A stretch of DNA of 64,000 bases from assembly GCF_019317285.1 (NCBI RefSeq), contig NZ_CP079218.1:3224001-3288000 (forward strand), written 5' to 3'. The notes below the pieces were generated by a model. That model was given only the letters and a program-made list of their open reading frames with translations, made no database searches and was not told the DNA's origin. The position numbers and the translations under genes are program-made. The DNA is from Pedobacter sp. D749 (GTDB lineage: Bacteria > Bacteroidota > Bacteroidia > Sphingobacteriales > Sphingobacteriaceae). Positions 24,558-35,033 of the stretch are shown here, piece after piece (the first letter of the stretch is position 1; each line of letters opens with the position of its first letter).

Positions 24558-26408
24558 TTATTTTTGGGGTTCTACAAGTGTGATATTGGGTTTTGGTGCT
24601 TTCTTCATTCCGAAGCCGAAATAAAAGCCGGTATGTGGCGGTTGGTTGTAGCCATCATTTTGCCAGGCGATACTTAAACGGTACTGCGGATCGTGCATTA
24701 AAGTATAATTACGGTGTGCTGTTGGTATTGTGGTGGTATAAATGCGTAAACTTTGGTTATCATACGACCTTAAGATCAGCTCTTCACGCCAATCGCCAAA
24801 AATATCGGCACTTAATGCTGGTGTAGATTTGGTTCCGTTGTTAGCAACAGCTCCATCAGCCGTAAAAAGCCTGCCGCCATTGTATTTATCAATGTGGTTT
24901 GCATCTAAAAGTTCTCTGGATAAATCACCGTCCCAATAAATCAAAAAATTAGTTGATCTTGGCTGATCCCCAATTCTATTGCCTTTTATATCATATAATC
25001 CGTTCGATCCTGACCACCACATCTGTGCACCGAAACGGCTATTGTCAATATTATCGGCCACTCCCCGGCCTACATCCTCGTCGGGTGATCCTTTCCATAA
25101 TATTTTGCCGGTTTTCGCATCGTAAACGGCCACACCAGGCCCTTTTGTACCTTCTTCTATTTCATGAATACCAAAAACTTCCAAACCAGGGTGTTCAGGA
25201 TCAAGATCTGAAACATGAATGGCATCACCATGCCTCAATCCTGTGGTATATAATCCTTTCCCATTATCATCCACACACATCGAACCGTAAATAATTTCGT
25301 CTTTTCCATCGCCATCTACATCTGCAACCGTAAGATTGTGGTTCCCTTGACCCGAAAATGCATTTTTAGCGTCTTTACTATCAAATACCCATCGTGAAAT
25401 TAGTTTACCATTGCGCCAGTCCCAGGCCGCCAAAACCGTTCTGCCGTAGTAACCTCTGCACATCACTACACTTGGATGAATACCATCTAAATAGGCCACG
25501 CAGGCATTAAACCGATCTACCCGGTTACCAGAATTATCGTTTTTCCCGTTTCCGCCTTTGCCTCCCCAGGCGCCAATATTGCCACGGGCAGGAATATAAT
25601 CTGTTGTGGCCAAAGCCTCTCCGGTTTTTCCGCTAAACACAGTTAAAAATTCAGGACCATCCAGTATTTTACCGTTCGCGTTGCGCCAATATTTAGTCGC
25701 ATCGCCAATTACTTTTCCTTTGCCATCTATTGTTCCGTCAGCAGTTTTACATACCATTTCGGCAATGCCATCGCCATCCAGATCATACACCATAAATTGA
25801 GTATAATGGGCACCTTCGCGGATGTTTTTCCCTAAATTAATCTCCCACAAAAAAGTTCCATCTAATTTATAAGCCTGAAAAATTGGTGGATCAGTAATAC
25901 CGTTTGATGAGTTATCCTTGCTCCGGCCAGTTTGATGCAATACAATTTCATATTCACCATCTCCATCTAAATCGCCTACTGAAGCATCATTAGGCGTGTA
26001 ACCTGCTGGTGTTTTTAAAGGAATCGTTAAATATTGCTGAATAGGTGATTTGGCTGGCAACCTGAAAGGTTTACTGGCTTCTAATTCAATGCCTTTTAAA
26101 ATCGGTTTTACAAAATAGCTGTTTGGAAGATCGAATTTAACTCCTGCATCAACAAAATTAGTGCTCCTGGTAATGGGATCGTGATTGAGTTTTATGGCTT
26201 CATTATTCCCTGATTTGCGGTATAAGTTAAAAGCAATTTCATCGGCATCGGCACCCAACATCCGCCAACCTACATAAACTGAATCATTATTTTGCCTTAC
26301 TGCAATTACACCACGGCCCAGTTTTTCCATTTGGCGCTGGCCGAAAAGCTGAGTTGCAAAGAACGAGCAGATTATGAAGCAGGAAAATGTAATGGTTTTG
26401 GTCATCAT
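24558..26408 (-). CDS. PL11 rhamnogalacturonan lyase
   Basis: 616 residues with a signal peptide (cleavage near LFGQ, residue 23). The protein begins with the family-typical MEKLGRGVIAVRQ and GWRMLGADADEIAFNLYR. Several calcium-binding-type repeats follow: GDLDGDGEYEIVL, YDLDGDGIAEMVCK and ADVDGDGKDEIIYG. These belong to the eight-bladed propeller. PL11 enzymes cleave the galacturonate-rhamnose backbone of rhamnogalacturonan I by beta-elimination. The unsaturated ends match the GH105 enzyme encoded downstream. This is the first gene of the minus-strand operon; a shared motif lies 224 bp upstream. Confidence 0.96.
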   Translation of the reverse strand: MMTKTITFSCFIICSFFATQLFGQRQMEKLGRGVIAVRQNNDSVYVGWRMLGADADEIAFNLYRKSGNNEAIKLNHDPITRSTNFVDAGVKFDLPNSYFVKPILKGIELEASKPFRLPAKSPIQQYLTIPLKTPAGYTPNDASVGDLDGDGEYEIVLHQTGRSKDNSSNGITDPPIFQAYKLDGTFLWEINLGKNIREGAHYTQFMVYDLDGDGIAEMVCKTADGTIDGKGKVIGDATKYWRNANGKILDGPEFLTVFSGKTGEALATTDYIPARGNIGAWGGKGGNGKNDNSGNRVDRFNACVAYLDGIHPSVVMCRGYYGRTVLAAWDWRNGKLISRWVFDSKDAKNAFSGQGNHNLTVADVDGDGKDEIIYGSMCVDDNGKGLYTTGLRHGDAIHVSDLDPEHPGLEVFGIHEIEEGTKGPGVAVYDAKTGKILWKGSPDEDVGRGVADNIDNSRFGAQMWWSGSNGLYDIKGNRIGDQPRSTNFLIYWDGDLSRELLDANHIDKYNGGRLFTADGAVANNGTKSTPALSADIFGDWREELILRSYDNQSLRIYTTTIPTAHRNYTLMHDPQYRLSIAWQNDGYNQPPHTGFYFGFGMKKAPKPNITLVEPQK

Positions 26409-26900
26409 GGCTTGTGTAAAAGCTTAATTAAAAAATAGAATCGATTCACTATATAGGCAGTCTTGGCTAATATAGCTACTCTTTTATCGGTAATTACAAT
26501 GGGCTTGATCAACACCAGAATATCTAAGAAACGAAGGATCATCAATGCATAATTTGGTTAGTAAACTTAACAACTGCCGGGTAACCGCTATTAAAGATTT
26601 ATGTCCAATGTAAATAGTATATTTTTAAGGCGCATCCTGTAGTATCCTGCTTTTCGAAAATGACAATAAGCTATAATAAAGATTTCTGCTAAAAAATTTA
26701 AACATTAAGCAAAATTCACTTTACTGAAGCCTTTTACACTTTCCATTTATATTTCTTTGCTTATCTCATTTTCGCTAATGCAAAGATTGTAGAATTTAAA
26801 AACAAAATAGCTGAAAAAGAAAAAAAATAAATGTTTAGTTAACGTTTATTATTTTAAATATTTTACTTTTACCTTTAGGATCTTCCAAATATTAAACCGT
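26409..26900. other. Divergent promoter region between PL11 and GH51 genes
   Basis: 492 bp without a gene. It must contain the promoters of both the minus-strand pectin operon and the plus-strand GH51 pair. The only motif recognised is the shared direct repeat at 26632-26651. The last ~90 bp before the GH51 start are very AT-rich (aaatgtttagttaacgttta and so on). No clear TAnnTTTG box was found. Confidence 0.6.
26632..26651 (-). promoter_or_regulatory. Shared direct-repeat motif upstream of the PL11 operon
   Basis: Identical over 20 bp to the site at 22889-22908 and in the same orientation relative to its gene. Two AGGAT units are 10 bp apart. It could act on the PL11 operon, which it faces, and possibly on the divergent GH51 pair 250 bp away. 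Confidence 0.55.
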
Positions 26901-28901
26901 ATGAAATTAAATTACCCTGTAAAAAGTGTGTTTTCGGCATGCATAGCGTATGCAATTGGAATTGGCTATACTACAGAAGTGCAGGCACAAACTGTAAAAG
27001 TGATCAAAGTTAAAACAGACCATTCTATTGCCAAAGTGCAACCGAATATGTGGGGTGTTTTTTTCGAGGATATTAATTTTGGCGCCGATGGAGGCATTTA
27101 TGCCGAACTCATCAAAAACCGCTCTTTCGAATTTGCAAAACCGCTAATGGGCTGGACGATCCAGCGGAAAAAACAGCAAGAAGGCGAAATACTAGTGGTA
27201 AACCGCAAAGAGGTAAACACCGCCAATCCCAGATATTTACAAGTAAAAAAACAAACCGACGATTTTGAGCTCGTAAATGAAGGATTTAAAGGTATCGGTG
27301 TAAAAAAAGGATTACGCTACGATTTTTCATTGATGTACCGCCAATCAACTCCGGGAGTTAAACTCGTGTTGTTGTTAAAAGATGCGAACAATAAAATTAT
27401 TGGACAAGGAAGTTTAACACCTGATCAAACTGGTAGCGACTGGAAAAAACAATCAGCAAGTTTTACCGCTACTGAAACCGTTCCAAAAGCGAAATTCTCC
27501 ATTCTGTTTCAAGGAAAGGGAAACATTGATCTGGACATGATTAGCCTTTTCCCTGGCGATACCTGGAAAAACCGTCCACAAGGATTAAGGGCAGATATGG
27601 TGCAGTTATTGGCTGATATGAAACCCGGTTTTATCCGTTTCCCTGGTGGATGTATTGTAGAAGGAACCGATCTGGCCAACCGCTACCAGTGGAAAAAAAC
27701 TATTGGTCCGATTGAAAACAGACAACTGATTATTAACCGCTGGAATACTGAATTCGCAAATCGTTCAGCACCAGATTATTACCAGAGCTTTGGTTTAGGC
27801 TTTTTCGAATATTTCCAACTGGCAGAAGATATAGGCTCAGATGCCTTGCCGATATTAAATTGCGGTATGGCTTGTCAGTTTAACACTGCAGAAGTAGCTT
27901 CACTTGACGAACTGGATCCTTATGTACAGGATGCGCTAGACCTGATCGAGTTTGCCAATGGCGATGTAACTACCAAATGGGGAAAAATGAGGGCAGATCT
28001 TGGTCATCCAAAACCTTTCAATTTAAAAATGATGGGGGTTGGCAACGAAAACTGGGGCCCACAATACCTGGAAAGGTTAGCCATTTTCACTAAAGCCATC
28101 AAGGCAAAATATCCTGACTTTAAACTGATCAACAGCTCGGGAACCGATCCTGAAGGCGATCGCTTTAACTTATTGAATACTACTTTAAGAAGCAATAATG
28201 CAGACTTTATTGATGAACACTATTACCGCTCTGCCGATTGGTTTTTAAAAAATGCCGGACGTTATGATAACTACCCAAGAAACGGATCGAAGGTTTTTGT
28301 TGGCGAATATGCAGTACATGCAGACAATAGTATAGTTGGAAGTAACCGAAATAACTGGCAAAGTGCACTGGCTTCGGCTTCCTTAATGACAGGTTTGGAG
28401 CGCAATGCGGATGTGGTACAAATGGCCTCTTATGCCCCGCTTTTCGCTAATATTGATGCCTGGCAGTGGGCACCCGATATGATTTGGGTAGATAACCTGA
28501 AATCGTACGGAACACCTGACTATTATGTACAGAAACAGTTTTCTAACAATAAGGGAACGGATGTAATTGCAATTACGCTTGACGAGAAGAACATTATCGG
28601 TCAGGATGGCCTTTATGCTTCTGCGGTAACCGATCAGGCAAAAAAAGAACTGATCATTAAAATCGCCAACAACTCCGATCAATCGCAGAACATTGATTTT
28701 GACCTGGAAGGAAAAATAAAATTACAAAATAAGGCCACTAATGAGGAAATAGCGAACAGCAACCTTAAACAGGTTAATTCTTTCGAAAATCCTGAAGCGG
28801 TAAGCCCGAAAAAAAGCACAATTAACCTAAAAGGCAAAAAATTAAGCATCGCGTTGAAACCTTACTCTTTTAACGTGATCAAAATCCCATTTAACCAATA
28901 G
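26901..28901 (+). CDS. Secreted GH51 alpha-L-arabinofuranosidase (long form)
   Basis: 666 residues with a signal peptide ending near EVQAQ (residue 30). After an N-terminal segment ([29 protein letters not shown]), a CBM4-like insert lies at about 80-220. The TIM barrel has acid/base E383 (GVGNENWG) and nucleophile E469 ([11 protein letters not shown]). A C-terminal arabinofuranosidase beta-domain completes it. It would remove arabinofuranose side chains from arabinan or arabinogalactan. The next GH51 gene starts 13 bp downstream, so the two form an operon. Confidence 0.94.
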   Translation: MKLNYPVKSVFSACIAYAIGIGYTTEVQAQTVKVIKVKTDHSIAKVQPNMWGVFFEDINFGADGGIYAELIKNRSFEFAKPLMGWTIQRKKQQEGEILVVNRKEVNTANPRYLQVKKQTDDFELVNEGFKGIGVKKGLRYDFSLMYRQSTPGVKLVLLLKDANNKIIGQGSLTPDQTGSDWKKQSASFTATETVPKAKFSILFQGKGNIDLDMISLFPGDTWKNRPQGLRADMVQLLADMKPGFIRFPGGCIVEGTDLANRYQWKKTIGPIENRQLIINRWNTEFANRSAPDYYQSFGLGFFEYFQLAEDIGSDALPILNCGMACQFNTAEVASLDELDPYVQDALDLIEFANGDVTTKWGKMRADLGHPKPFNLKMMGVGNENWGPQYLERLAIFTKAIKAKYPDFKLINSSGTDPEGDRFNLLNTTLRSNNADFIDEHYYRSADWFLKNAGRYDNYPRNGSKVFVGEYAVHADNSIVGSNRNNWQSALASASLMTGLERNADVVQMASYAPLFANIDAWQWAPDMIWVDNLKSYGTPDYYVQKQFSNNKGTDVIAITLDEKNIIGQDGLYASAVTDQAKKELIIKIANNSDQSQNIDFDLEGKIKLQNKATNEEIANSNLKQVNSFENPEAVSPKKSTINLKGKKLSIALKPYSFNVIKIPFNQ

Positions 28902-28914
28902 ATTTAACGAGATC

Positions 28915-30456
28915 ATGATGAAAAAACTTCTCTTATCTGCAGCCCTATTCTGCAGTTCGATTTTAGTGCATGCACAAAATGAAACCCAGTTAACCATTAA
29001 ACCTGCAGGCGATCAAGTGGTGAGCAAGCACATTTATGGTCATTTTTCCGAACATTTGGGCCGCTGTATTTATGATGGCTTTTGGGTGGATGAAAATTCG
29101 ACAATCCCTAATAAAGGTAGAATAAGATTAGATATTGTTGAGGCATTAAAAAAGATAAAAGTTCCGAACCTGCGCTGGCCGGGAGGTTGTTTTGCTGATG
29201 AATACCATTGGAGAGATGGCATTGGACCGAGAAACCAACGTCCGAAGATGGTTAACACCAATTGGGGCGGTGTAACAGAAGACAATAGTTTTGGCACACA
29301 CGAATTTCTGGATCTTTGCCAGATGCTTGATTGCGAACCTTACATTGCAGGTAATGTAGGCAGCGGAACTGTTGAAGAAATGGCCAAATGGGTAGAATAT
29401 CTGAATTTTGATGGCGTAAGCCCGATGACGGCCATTCGCAGCCAAAACGGAAGAGAAAAACCATGGAAAGTTTCTTTCTGGGGTGTAGGTAACGAAAGTT
29501 GGGGTTGCGGTGGAAACATGACACCTGCTTATTATTCTGATTTATACCGCAGATATGCCACTTATGCACGCAACTATCCGGGTGCTCCGTTAAAAAGAAT
29601 TGCCAGTGGGGCTAATTCAGGTGATTACAACTGGACTGAAACCTGTATGAAAAATATTGGCGATCAAATGTGGGGATTAACTTTACACTATTACACCATC
29701 CCAACAGGAAACTGGAGCAAAAAAGGATCGGCTACCAAATTTGATGAAGCACAATACTTTTCGACCATGAAAAACTGCTTACATATGGAAGAACTGGTTA
29801 GCAAACACTCCGCGATAATGGATAAATACGATCCTAAAAAGAAAGTTGCTTTAGTGGTTGATGAATGGGGAATCTGGACAGATGTGGAACCTGGAACTAA
29901 CCCTGGTTTCTTGTATCAGCAGAACAGTTTACGCGATGCTTTAATTGCAGGAACGACCTTAAACATCTTCAATAACCATTCCGATCGTGTTAAAATGGCT
30001 AACCTGGCACAAACTGTAAATGTACTACAGGCTTTAATCCTGACAGAAAAAGACAAGATGATCCTTACCCCTACTTATCATGTTTTTGATCTGTACAAGG
30101 TGCACCAGGATGCCAAATACCTACCGATTGCCTTTACCAGCCCTGATTATGTTGTAGGTGATCAAAAAATCCCGGCCTTAAACGTTTCTGCTTCGCAGGA
30201 TGCGAGTGGTGCCATCCATATTTCTCTGGTTAATTTAGATCCTAACAAAAAAATTGCCCTGAGTACGGTTTTAGATGGCTTGAAATGGAGCACAGTTACA
30301 GGACAGATTTTAACTTCAGCTAAACTAACTGATGTAAATACATTTAACGATTTGAACAAAGTACACAATGTAAAATTTACGGGCGCAAAAAAATCAGGCA
30401 ATTCATTAAAAGTAGAATTACCTGCTCAATCTGTTGTTGTACTGGAACTAAAATAA
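28915..30456 (+). CDS. GH51 alpha-L-arabinofuranosidase (short form, secreted)
   Basis: 513 residues with a signal peptide (cleavage near VHAQ, residue 21). Conserved parts are [18 protein letters not shown] and [20 protein letters not shown]. The acid/base residue is E194 (WGVGNESWG) and the nucleophile is E317 (VVDEWGIW). This is the classic subtype that is often intracellular in other bacteria; here the leader indicates export. It likely works with the upstream long GH51 and the GH127 enzyme to strip arabinan. A 12-bp perfect hairpin lies 3 bp after the stop. Confidence 0.95.
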   Translation: MMKKLLLSAALFCSSILVHAQNETQLTIKPAGDQVVSKHIYGHFSEHLGRCIYDGFWVDENSTIPNKGRIRLDIVEALKKIKVPNLRWPGGCFADEYHWRDGIGPRNQRPKMVNTNWGGVTEDNSFGTHEFLDLCQMLDCEPYIAGNVGSGTVEEMAKWVEYLNFDGVSPMTAIRSQNGREKPWKVSFWGVGNESWGCGGNMTPAYYSDLYRRYATYARNYPGAPLKRIASGANSGDYNWTETCMKNIGDQMWGLTLHYYTIPTGNWSKKGSATKFDEAQYFSTMKNCLHMEELVSKHSAIMDKYDPKKKVALVVDEWGIWTDVEPGTNPGFLYQQNSLRDALIAGTTLNIFNNHSDRVKMANLAQTVNVLQALILTEKDKMILTPTYHVFDLYKVHQDAKYLPIAFTSPDYVVGDQKIPALNVSASQDASGAIHISLVNLDPNKKIALSTVLDGLKWSTVTGQILTSAKLTDVNTFNDLNKVHNVKFTGAKKSGNSLKVELPAQSVVVLELK

Positions 30457-30459
30457 TTT

Positions 30460-30495
30460 AATCAGGACAAGAGCGTTTAAAACCTTGTCCTGATT
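30460..30495 (+). terminator. Hairpin after the GH51 pair
   Basis: Arms aatcaggacaag (30460-30471) and cttgtcctgatt (30484-30495) pair perfectly around a 12-nt loop just after the stop codon. The following bases are not T-rich, so termination is likely but less sure than for 4461. Confidence 0.65.
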
Positions 30496-30521
30496 CATGA
30501 AAAAATTAATATGCCACATTC

Positions 30522-31324
30522 AGTGGTCTGTGTCCCTCACAGACCACTTAGATTCTTGAAAAAGATTTCTCCATTTCGTTGCACTTCATCAGATAGCTAT
30601 TGGACCGAAATGACGATCTAGATTTATCGTCCTTTCGACGGCAGTGGAGAAATCTAACTTGATAAATCCCCTCCGTTCGTCATTAAGAACTTGTTTTACT
30701 GCGTAACTTTACGCTTCGCTACAGGTCAGCATCTATCATACCTGGTATAAAACTTCTCAAATAAGATCCTGAAACAAGTTCAGGAAGACGAATCGCTTTA
30801 GGCACATTTTCCTTTCAATCCACATTCCATGGTCTGTGCCCTCACAGACCACTTAGGTTCATGAAAAAGATTTCTCCATTTCGTTGCACTTCATCCGATA
30901 GCTCGGATCGAAATGACGCCTTAATTAATAAACTTCACTTTAATAAATCCCCTCCTTGCGTCATGCTGAACTTGGTTCAGCATCTATCATACCTGGTATA
31001 AAACTTCTAAAGTAAGATCCTGAAACAAGTTCAGGAAGACGATATCTTTTGATAATCACAGTGGGCAGTTTCTCGCAAACCATATTGTTAAACCACATCA
31101 ATTTACCCACCACGCGTCATGCTGAACTTGGTTCAGCATCTATATAGTCTATACATATCCACTTCAAAATCTTCCTCATAGATCCTGAAACAAGTTTAGG
31201 ATGACGATCGCATTTGAATAACGCTAGTGGTCTGTGAGGACACAGACCACGGAATAAGCTATTGGACCGAAATGACGCCTTAATTAATAAACCTAATCCC
31301 CATGGTCTGTGTCCCCACAGACCA
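30522..31324. repeat. Four-copy array of ggtctgtg...cacagacc hairpins
   Basis: Copies lie at 30522-30548 (arms agtggtctgtg/cacagaccact), 30831-30850, 31227-31250 (gtggtctgtg/cacagaccac) and 31303-31324 (tggtctgtg/cacagacca). Loops are 4-5 nt. The last copy begins 14 bp past the GH127 stop and may help end that transcript. Half copies are seen near 18730 and 62865. Confidence 0.8.
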
Positions 31325-31337
31325 CATCAGCATAAAT

Positions 31338-33683
31338 CTATTTCACCAACCTCACCTCATATATATTGGCAATAGCAGATCCCTGATCGGCAACAAATTT
31401 TACTTCTACATCTGCTTTTAACAGCGCTTTTGGAATCTGATACTCCTGAGTATAAAAAACATCACCCCTGCTCCCATCTAACTTTACATTTTCAACGGCA
31501 ACACCATTAATCAGAATAGAGAAACTTTTATTCTTTTCCTTTCCGAAATATGTTAAACGGAGCTTATTTCCGGATAGGTCTTTATTTTTAAGTACATAAC
31601 TAAACCATGCTTTCCCATTCCTGAAATGCCTTTCCTGAAACGTTCCGTTATCGGTTAGTTCACCTTTAAAATTGTGGTCAGATTCTGGCTGCTGCTCTCC
31701 CGTATTGATCAGATCGACCGTTTCCTGTTCAATCTTCATCTTTTCTTCTTCAGCCAACTTAATCGCCTTCGCACGTTCCGGCAATGCCTCAGCGCTGCTG
31801 TAAGGAAAATAAACCACATACCGTTTTTCGGCCAGGGTATAAAAAGGAACTAATTTTAAGGATTTGTATTTTGGTTGATAGATTGCATTTCGTGCATTAA
31901 AAGTTAAACTCTTTTTATCGGTCAACGTAATTTCATTTGCCAGCATATTTTTAGCCCCGGTAACCAATGGTGCATCGCTGATCGGAAATAAAGTACCCGA
32001 AGCAATATGCCCCATCCTGCTGCCATCAGCGGTTAAATTCGGCTGTTTTAAAGTATCCATTGCCGCAGCAAGTACAATCGGTCCATGGAGAAAGGCTACC
32101 CAATCAGAACCATCGGGCATAAACTCCGTAGTGGTATGCATTGGCAGAGCAATATTAATAACGTCGCCTGTACTCCAGATACGATCGATACTGGCATAAC
32201 CATTTGCATCGCTTTTAACAGTTGCTTTTTTTCCGTTTACCAGCACAGCCATTTTCTCATGCTCTACCCAGGCAGGCTGACGAAAATGTAAGGCAAAACG
32301 TTGCTCGTGTTTTAACTGCAACTTGATTGTCGTGTTCTCAGCATCTGGAAAAAGTGTTTGCTGTACAAGCTGAATACCTTTTTCTTTCCAATTTAAGGTT
32401 GAAGGGATAAAAAGATTCACATATATATCATTCGCATTGTGTGCATAAATCAGTTCTCCATATTTGCCGTGGTTCTCCAATCCTGAACCTACACAGCACC
32501 AGAAACTTTCCTGTGGATTGGAATAGGTACGGTAATGCCCTGGTCGCATTGGAGTAAAATACACAAAACCACCTTCCGGCCTTTGCGAAGAAAGGATATG
32601 ATTGTAAAGTGTACGTTCGTAGTAATCGAGATAAGTATTTGAAGGAGCGGCTAAAAACAACTGTTTAGTAAGCTTCAGCATGTTGTAAGAATTGCAGGTT
32701 TCGGGCCCTTCGCGCGATTCTGTCATTGAAGAAAAGTCATTGGCGGGATGAAAATGTTCTCTTACGCTATTTCCACCGATGGCTACCGTTCTATGTTCTA
32801 CCAACGTTTTCCAAAAAAAAGCAGCTGCATTTGCCCAGGCAGCATCTTTATCCAACAAAGCAATCTGTTCAAAACCAATCACTTTCGGAATCTGCGTATT
32901 TGCGTGCAAACCGTTTAGGGCATCCGTATTTTTTAATAGTGGATTTAAAATGGATTGATCCGAAAACCGTTTGGCCAATTGAAGATACTTCGGGTTTCCA
33001 GTTATCTCGTAAACATGAGCAAAAGTTTCATTCAACCCACCATGTTCACTTTTTAACAATTCCTGTATCTGCTGATCAGATAAATTGGAAACCATGTCTA
33101 CACACCAATCAGTTAGTTTGATCAGCATCTGCTTTGCTTTGGCATTGCCCGCAACTGCATAAGCATCGTACAGCCCCGCATAAATTTTATGGATATTATA
33201 CAGCGGTACCCATTTTCCATTTAACGAAAAACTGGATGACTTGATATTTCCGGCTTTAATCTCTTTCCAGATTTCCTTGCCGCCCGGGATCCCGGCCAGA
33301 TATCCATCTCCATTTTGGCGCTGACATTTATCCAATTCGGCAATCATATATTCCATCCGCTCCTTCACCTTTGCATCGCCGGTGGAAGCATACATTAAAG
33401 CCAGGGCCGACAAATAATGTCCACCGATGTGCCCATCTAAACCGGTATTTTCCCAGTTACCATAAGATACTGCTTTGGGTTTTAGTCCTGCCTCCCTTAA
33501 ATATGGCGCCAGAAGCCTGTCTGCATTTAGTGATAGCATGTATTTTTTATCGGTTTCCTGGGCCTGTTTAAATGGGCCAGCAAGCAAGCGGACTTCTGCT
33601 AAACTAAATGGCTGCAATGCAGTTTGACCGAAAACAGTTCCGTATAGAGCGGTAATTAAAACGGCAGTTATTATTTTTTTCAT
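31338..33683 (-). CDS. Secreted GH127 beta-L-arabinofuranosidase
   Basis: 781 residues with a signal peptide (cleavage near VFGQ, residue 20). The alpha/alpha-barrel family GH127 is identified by NWENTGLDGHIGGHYLSAL and by the zinc-cysteine centre. The centre comprises E322 and E328 (TESREGPETC), C330, and C396-C397 (QESFWCCVGSG). In the characterized enzymes a zinc-bound cysteine is the nucleophile. The C-terminal ~100 residues form an extra beta-sandwich domain (DNGTFQERHFRNGKAWFSY). It would act on beta-L-arabinofuranosides of plant glycans. It is preceded by the long acetylesterase gene with a 21-bp gap. Confidence 0.95.
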   Translation of the reverse strand: MKKIITAVLITALYGTVFGQTALQPFSLAEVRLLAGPFKQAQETDKKYMLSLNADRLLAPYLREAGLKPKAVSYGNWENTGLDGHIGGHYLSALALMYASTGDAKVKERMEYMIAELDKCQRQNGDGYLAGIPGGKEIWKEIKAGNIKSSSFSLNGKWVPLYNIHKIYAGLYDAYAVAGNAKAKQMLIKLTDWCVDMVSNLSDQQIQELLKSEHGGLNETFAHVYEITGNPKYLQLAKRFSDQSILNPLLKNTDALNGLHANTQIPKVIGFEQIALLDKDAAWANAAAFFWKTLVEHRTVAIGGNSVREHFHPANDFSSMTESREGPETCNSYNMLKLTKQLFLAAPSNTYLDYYERTLYNHILSSQRPEGGFVYFTPMRPGHYRTYSNPQESFWCCVGSGLENHGKYGELIYAHNANDIYVNLFIPSTLNWKEKGIQLVQQTLFPDAENTTIKLQLKHEQRFALHFRQPAWVEHEKMAVLVNGKKATVKSDANGYASIDRIWSTGDVINIALPMHTTTEFMPDGSDWVAFLHGPIVLAAAMDTLKQPNLTADGSRMGHIASGTLFPISDAPLVTGAKNMLANEITLTDKKSLTFNARNAIYQPKYKSLKLVPFYTLAEKRYVVYFPYSSAEALPERAKAIKLAEEEKMKIEQETVDLINTGEQQPESDHNFKGELTDNGTFQERHFRNGKAWFSYVLKNKDLSGNKLRLTYFGKEKNKSFSILINGVAVENVKLDGSRGDVFYTQEYQIPKALLKADVEVKFVADQGSAIANIYEVRLVK

Positions 33684-33704
33684 CTTTTTAGGTAATATTT
33701 TGTT

Positions 33705-35033
33705 CTAATTTCCATCTGGCTTAAGCACACTACTTTTAGGGCTTTCCGGCCAGTGCCAGTTTGCAGGATCATCTGGTTTTGCAGGATCGAATTTTGGTAA
33801 ATCATTTATCAGATATTTTGCAATCCCCAATTGCTGTTCTTTAATGCCTAAGATTATACACTTTGCAATTTCATAAGCGCCATAAGGGTTAAAATGCGTG
33901 TTATCGGCCAATGCTTTATCCTGGCCAGGATAACTGTTGGCAGGATAATGAACAAAAGCTTTTTTCGATGGCTCTTCACCTAATGTATTAAACAAAACTG
34001 ATGTCATCGCATTCAGATCAATCAAAGCCACTTTCTCTTCGGCAGCAACCTTCCGTGCTGCGTCAGGAAAATCGCCTAGAGAATTTACAATTTTCCCATC
34101 TGCACCAAAAGATCTTCTGCTGGTTGAGGTAACCACCACCGGAATTCCACCTTTTTTCTTCACTTCCGAAATAAATGTTTTTAATCTTTCGGTATACGAT
34201 TTATAGGCACCATCATTTGGTCCTTTATCTTTTTGATCATTATGTCCAAATTCGATAAACAGGTAATCGCCGGGCTTCATTATACTTAAAATCTTGGCTA
34301 AACGTTTGCTACCCAAAAACGAACCCAGTGTTAAGCCCGATTCAGCATGATTGGCAATGGCAACTCCTGGTTTAAAAAACCTTGGAATCATTTGCCCCCA
34401 CGATGCCCAAGGTTCATCATCCTGATTTACCACTGTCGAATTCCCTGCGAGGAAAACAGTAATCTGATCCTCAACTTTCGTAATTTCGAGTGCCTGTAAG
34501 GCAGTTTGATGATCAAATTCCAAAGTCAGTTTATCATCCCAATCAAGTTTGTTGAGTTCCCGCGGCTTTAGCGAAACCACTTGCCCGCCAGCAATATGTT
34601 TATCTTTAATATTTACAATAAATGTTTTCGTTATCGACTGCCCTGCCCTTGTTTTTACATTTTCGAGCATCAACCTTCTCGATTCGGCTTTTACTGTACT
34701 TAACATTGCCACCTTCGGATCGCCAAGTGTTACCTTGATTTTGTAATTTCCTTCGGGCACCGAAACTGAAAAATAAAATGGTTTATTGCTTTTAACCAGA
34801 TCCGAAGTTAAACGATTCTTCCCGTCATAATTTATACCTTCAACTTTCGAATCAAAATCAAAACCAAAGCCTTTTTCTTTACTGTAAGCATCGTCAGGTA
34901 AAACTTGTGTATAACCTTTAACAACCTTTCCAGGTCCGAAATCGAAATTGTAACTGTTTTTTTCCTGCGCCTGTGACAGATTGGCTATCAAACCAAGGAA
35001 AACAAATGGTTTAATAAACTTTTGAATGCTCAT
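33705..35033 (-). CDS. Two-domain rhamnogalacturonan acetylesterase (beta-sandwich plus SGNH)
   Basis: 442 residues from the ATG at 35033. A longer frame starts at 35078, but MSIQKFIKPFVFLGLIANLSQAQ is a proper signal peptide, so the inner start is preferred. Residues ~25-180 are a beta-sandwich (YNFDFGPGKVVKGYTQVLP) that could bind carbohydrate. The SGNH part has block I FLAGNSTVVNQ (GNS replaces the usual GDS), block III IEFGHNDQKDKGP, and block V DNTHFNPYGAYEIAKCI. It would deacetylate rhamnogalacturonan, complementing the two short CE12 enzymes. It forms a two-gene operon with GH127. Confidence 0.88.
   Translation of the reverse strand: MSIQKFIKPFVFLGLIANLSQAQEKNSYNFDFGPGKVVKGYTQVLPDDAYSKEKGFGFDFDSKVEGINYDGKNRLTSDLVKSNKPFYFSVSVPEGNYKIKVTLGDPKVAMLSTVKAESRRLMLENVKTRAGQSITKTFIVNIKDKHIAGGQVVSLKPRELNKLDWDDKLTLEFDHQTALQALEITKVEDQITVFLAGNSTVVNQDDEPWASWGQMIPRFFKPGVAIANHAESGLTLGSFLGSKRLAKILSIMKPGDYLFIEFGHNDQKDKGPNDGAYKSYTERLKTFISEVKKKGGIPVVVTSTSRRSFGADGKIVNSLGDFPDAARKVAAEEKVALIDLNAMTSVLFNTLGEEPSKKAFVHYPANSYPGQDKALADNTHFNPYGAYEIAKCIILGIKEQQLGIAKYLINDLPKFDPAKPDDPANWHWPESPKSSVLKPDGN

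Larger units (their letters stand above)
30457..31337. other. Repeat-filled region between convergent GH51 and GH127 genes
   Basis: 881 bp without a gene. It carries four copies of a ggtctgtg-n4/6-cacagacc hairpin (30522, 30831, 31227, 31303). It also carries several copies of tcatgctgaacttggttcagcatctat and of gatcctgaaacaagttcagga, plus pieces of the cgtcat...aaatgacg family. It looks like a landing zone for dispersed repeats rather than a coding remnant. Confidence 0.75.
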
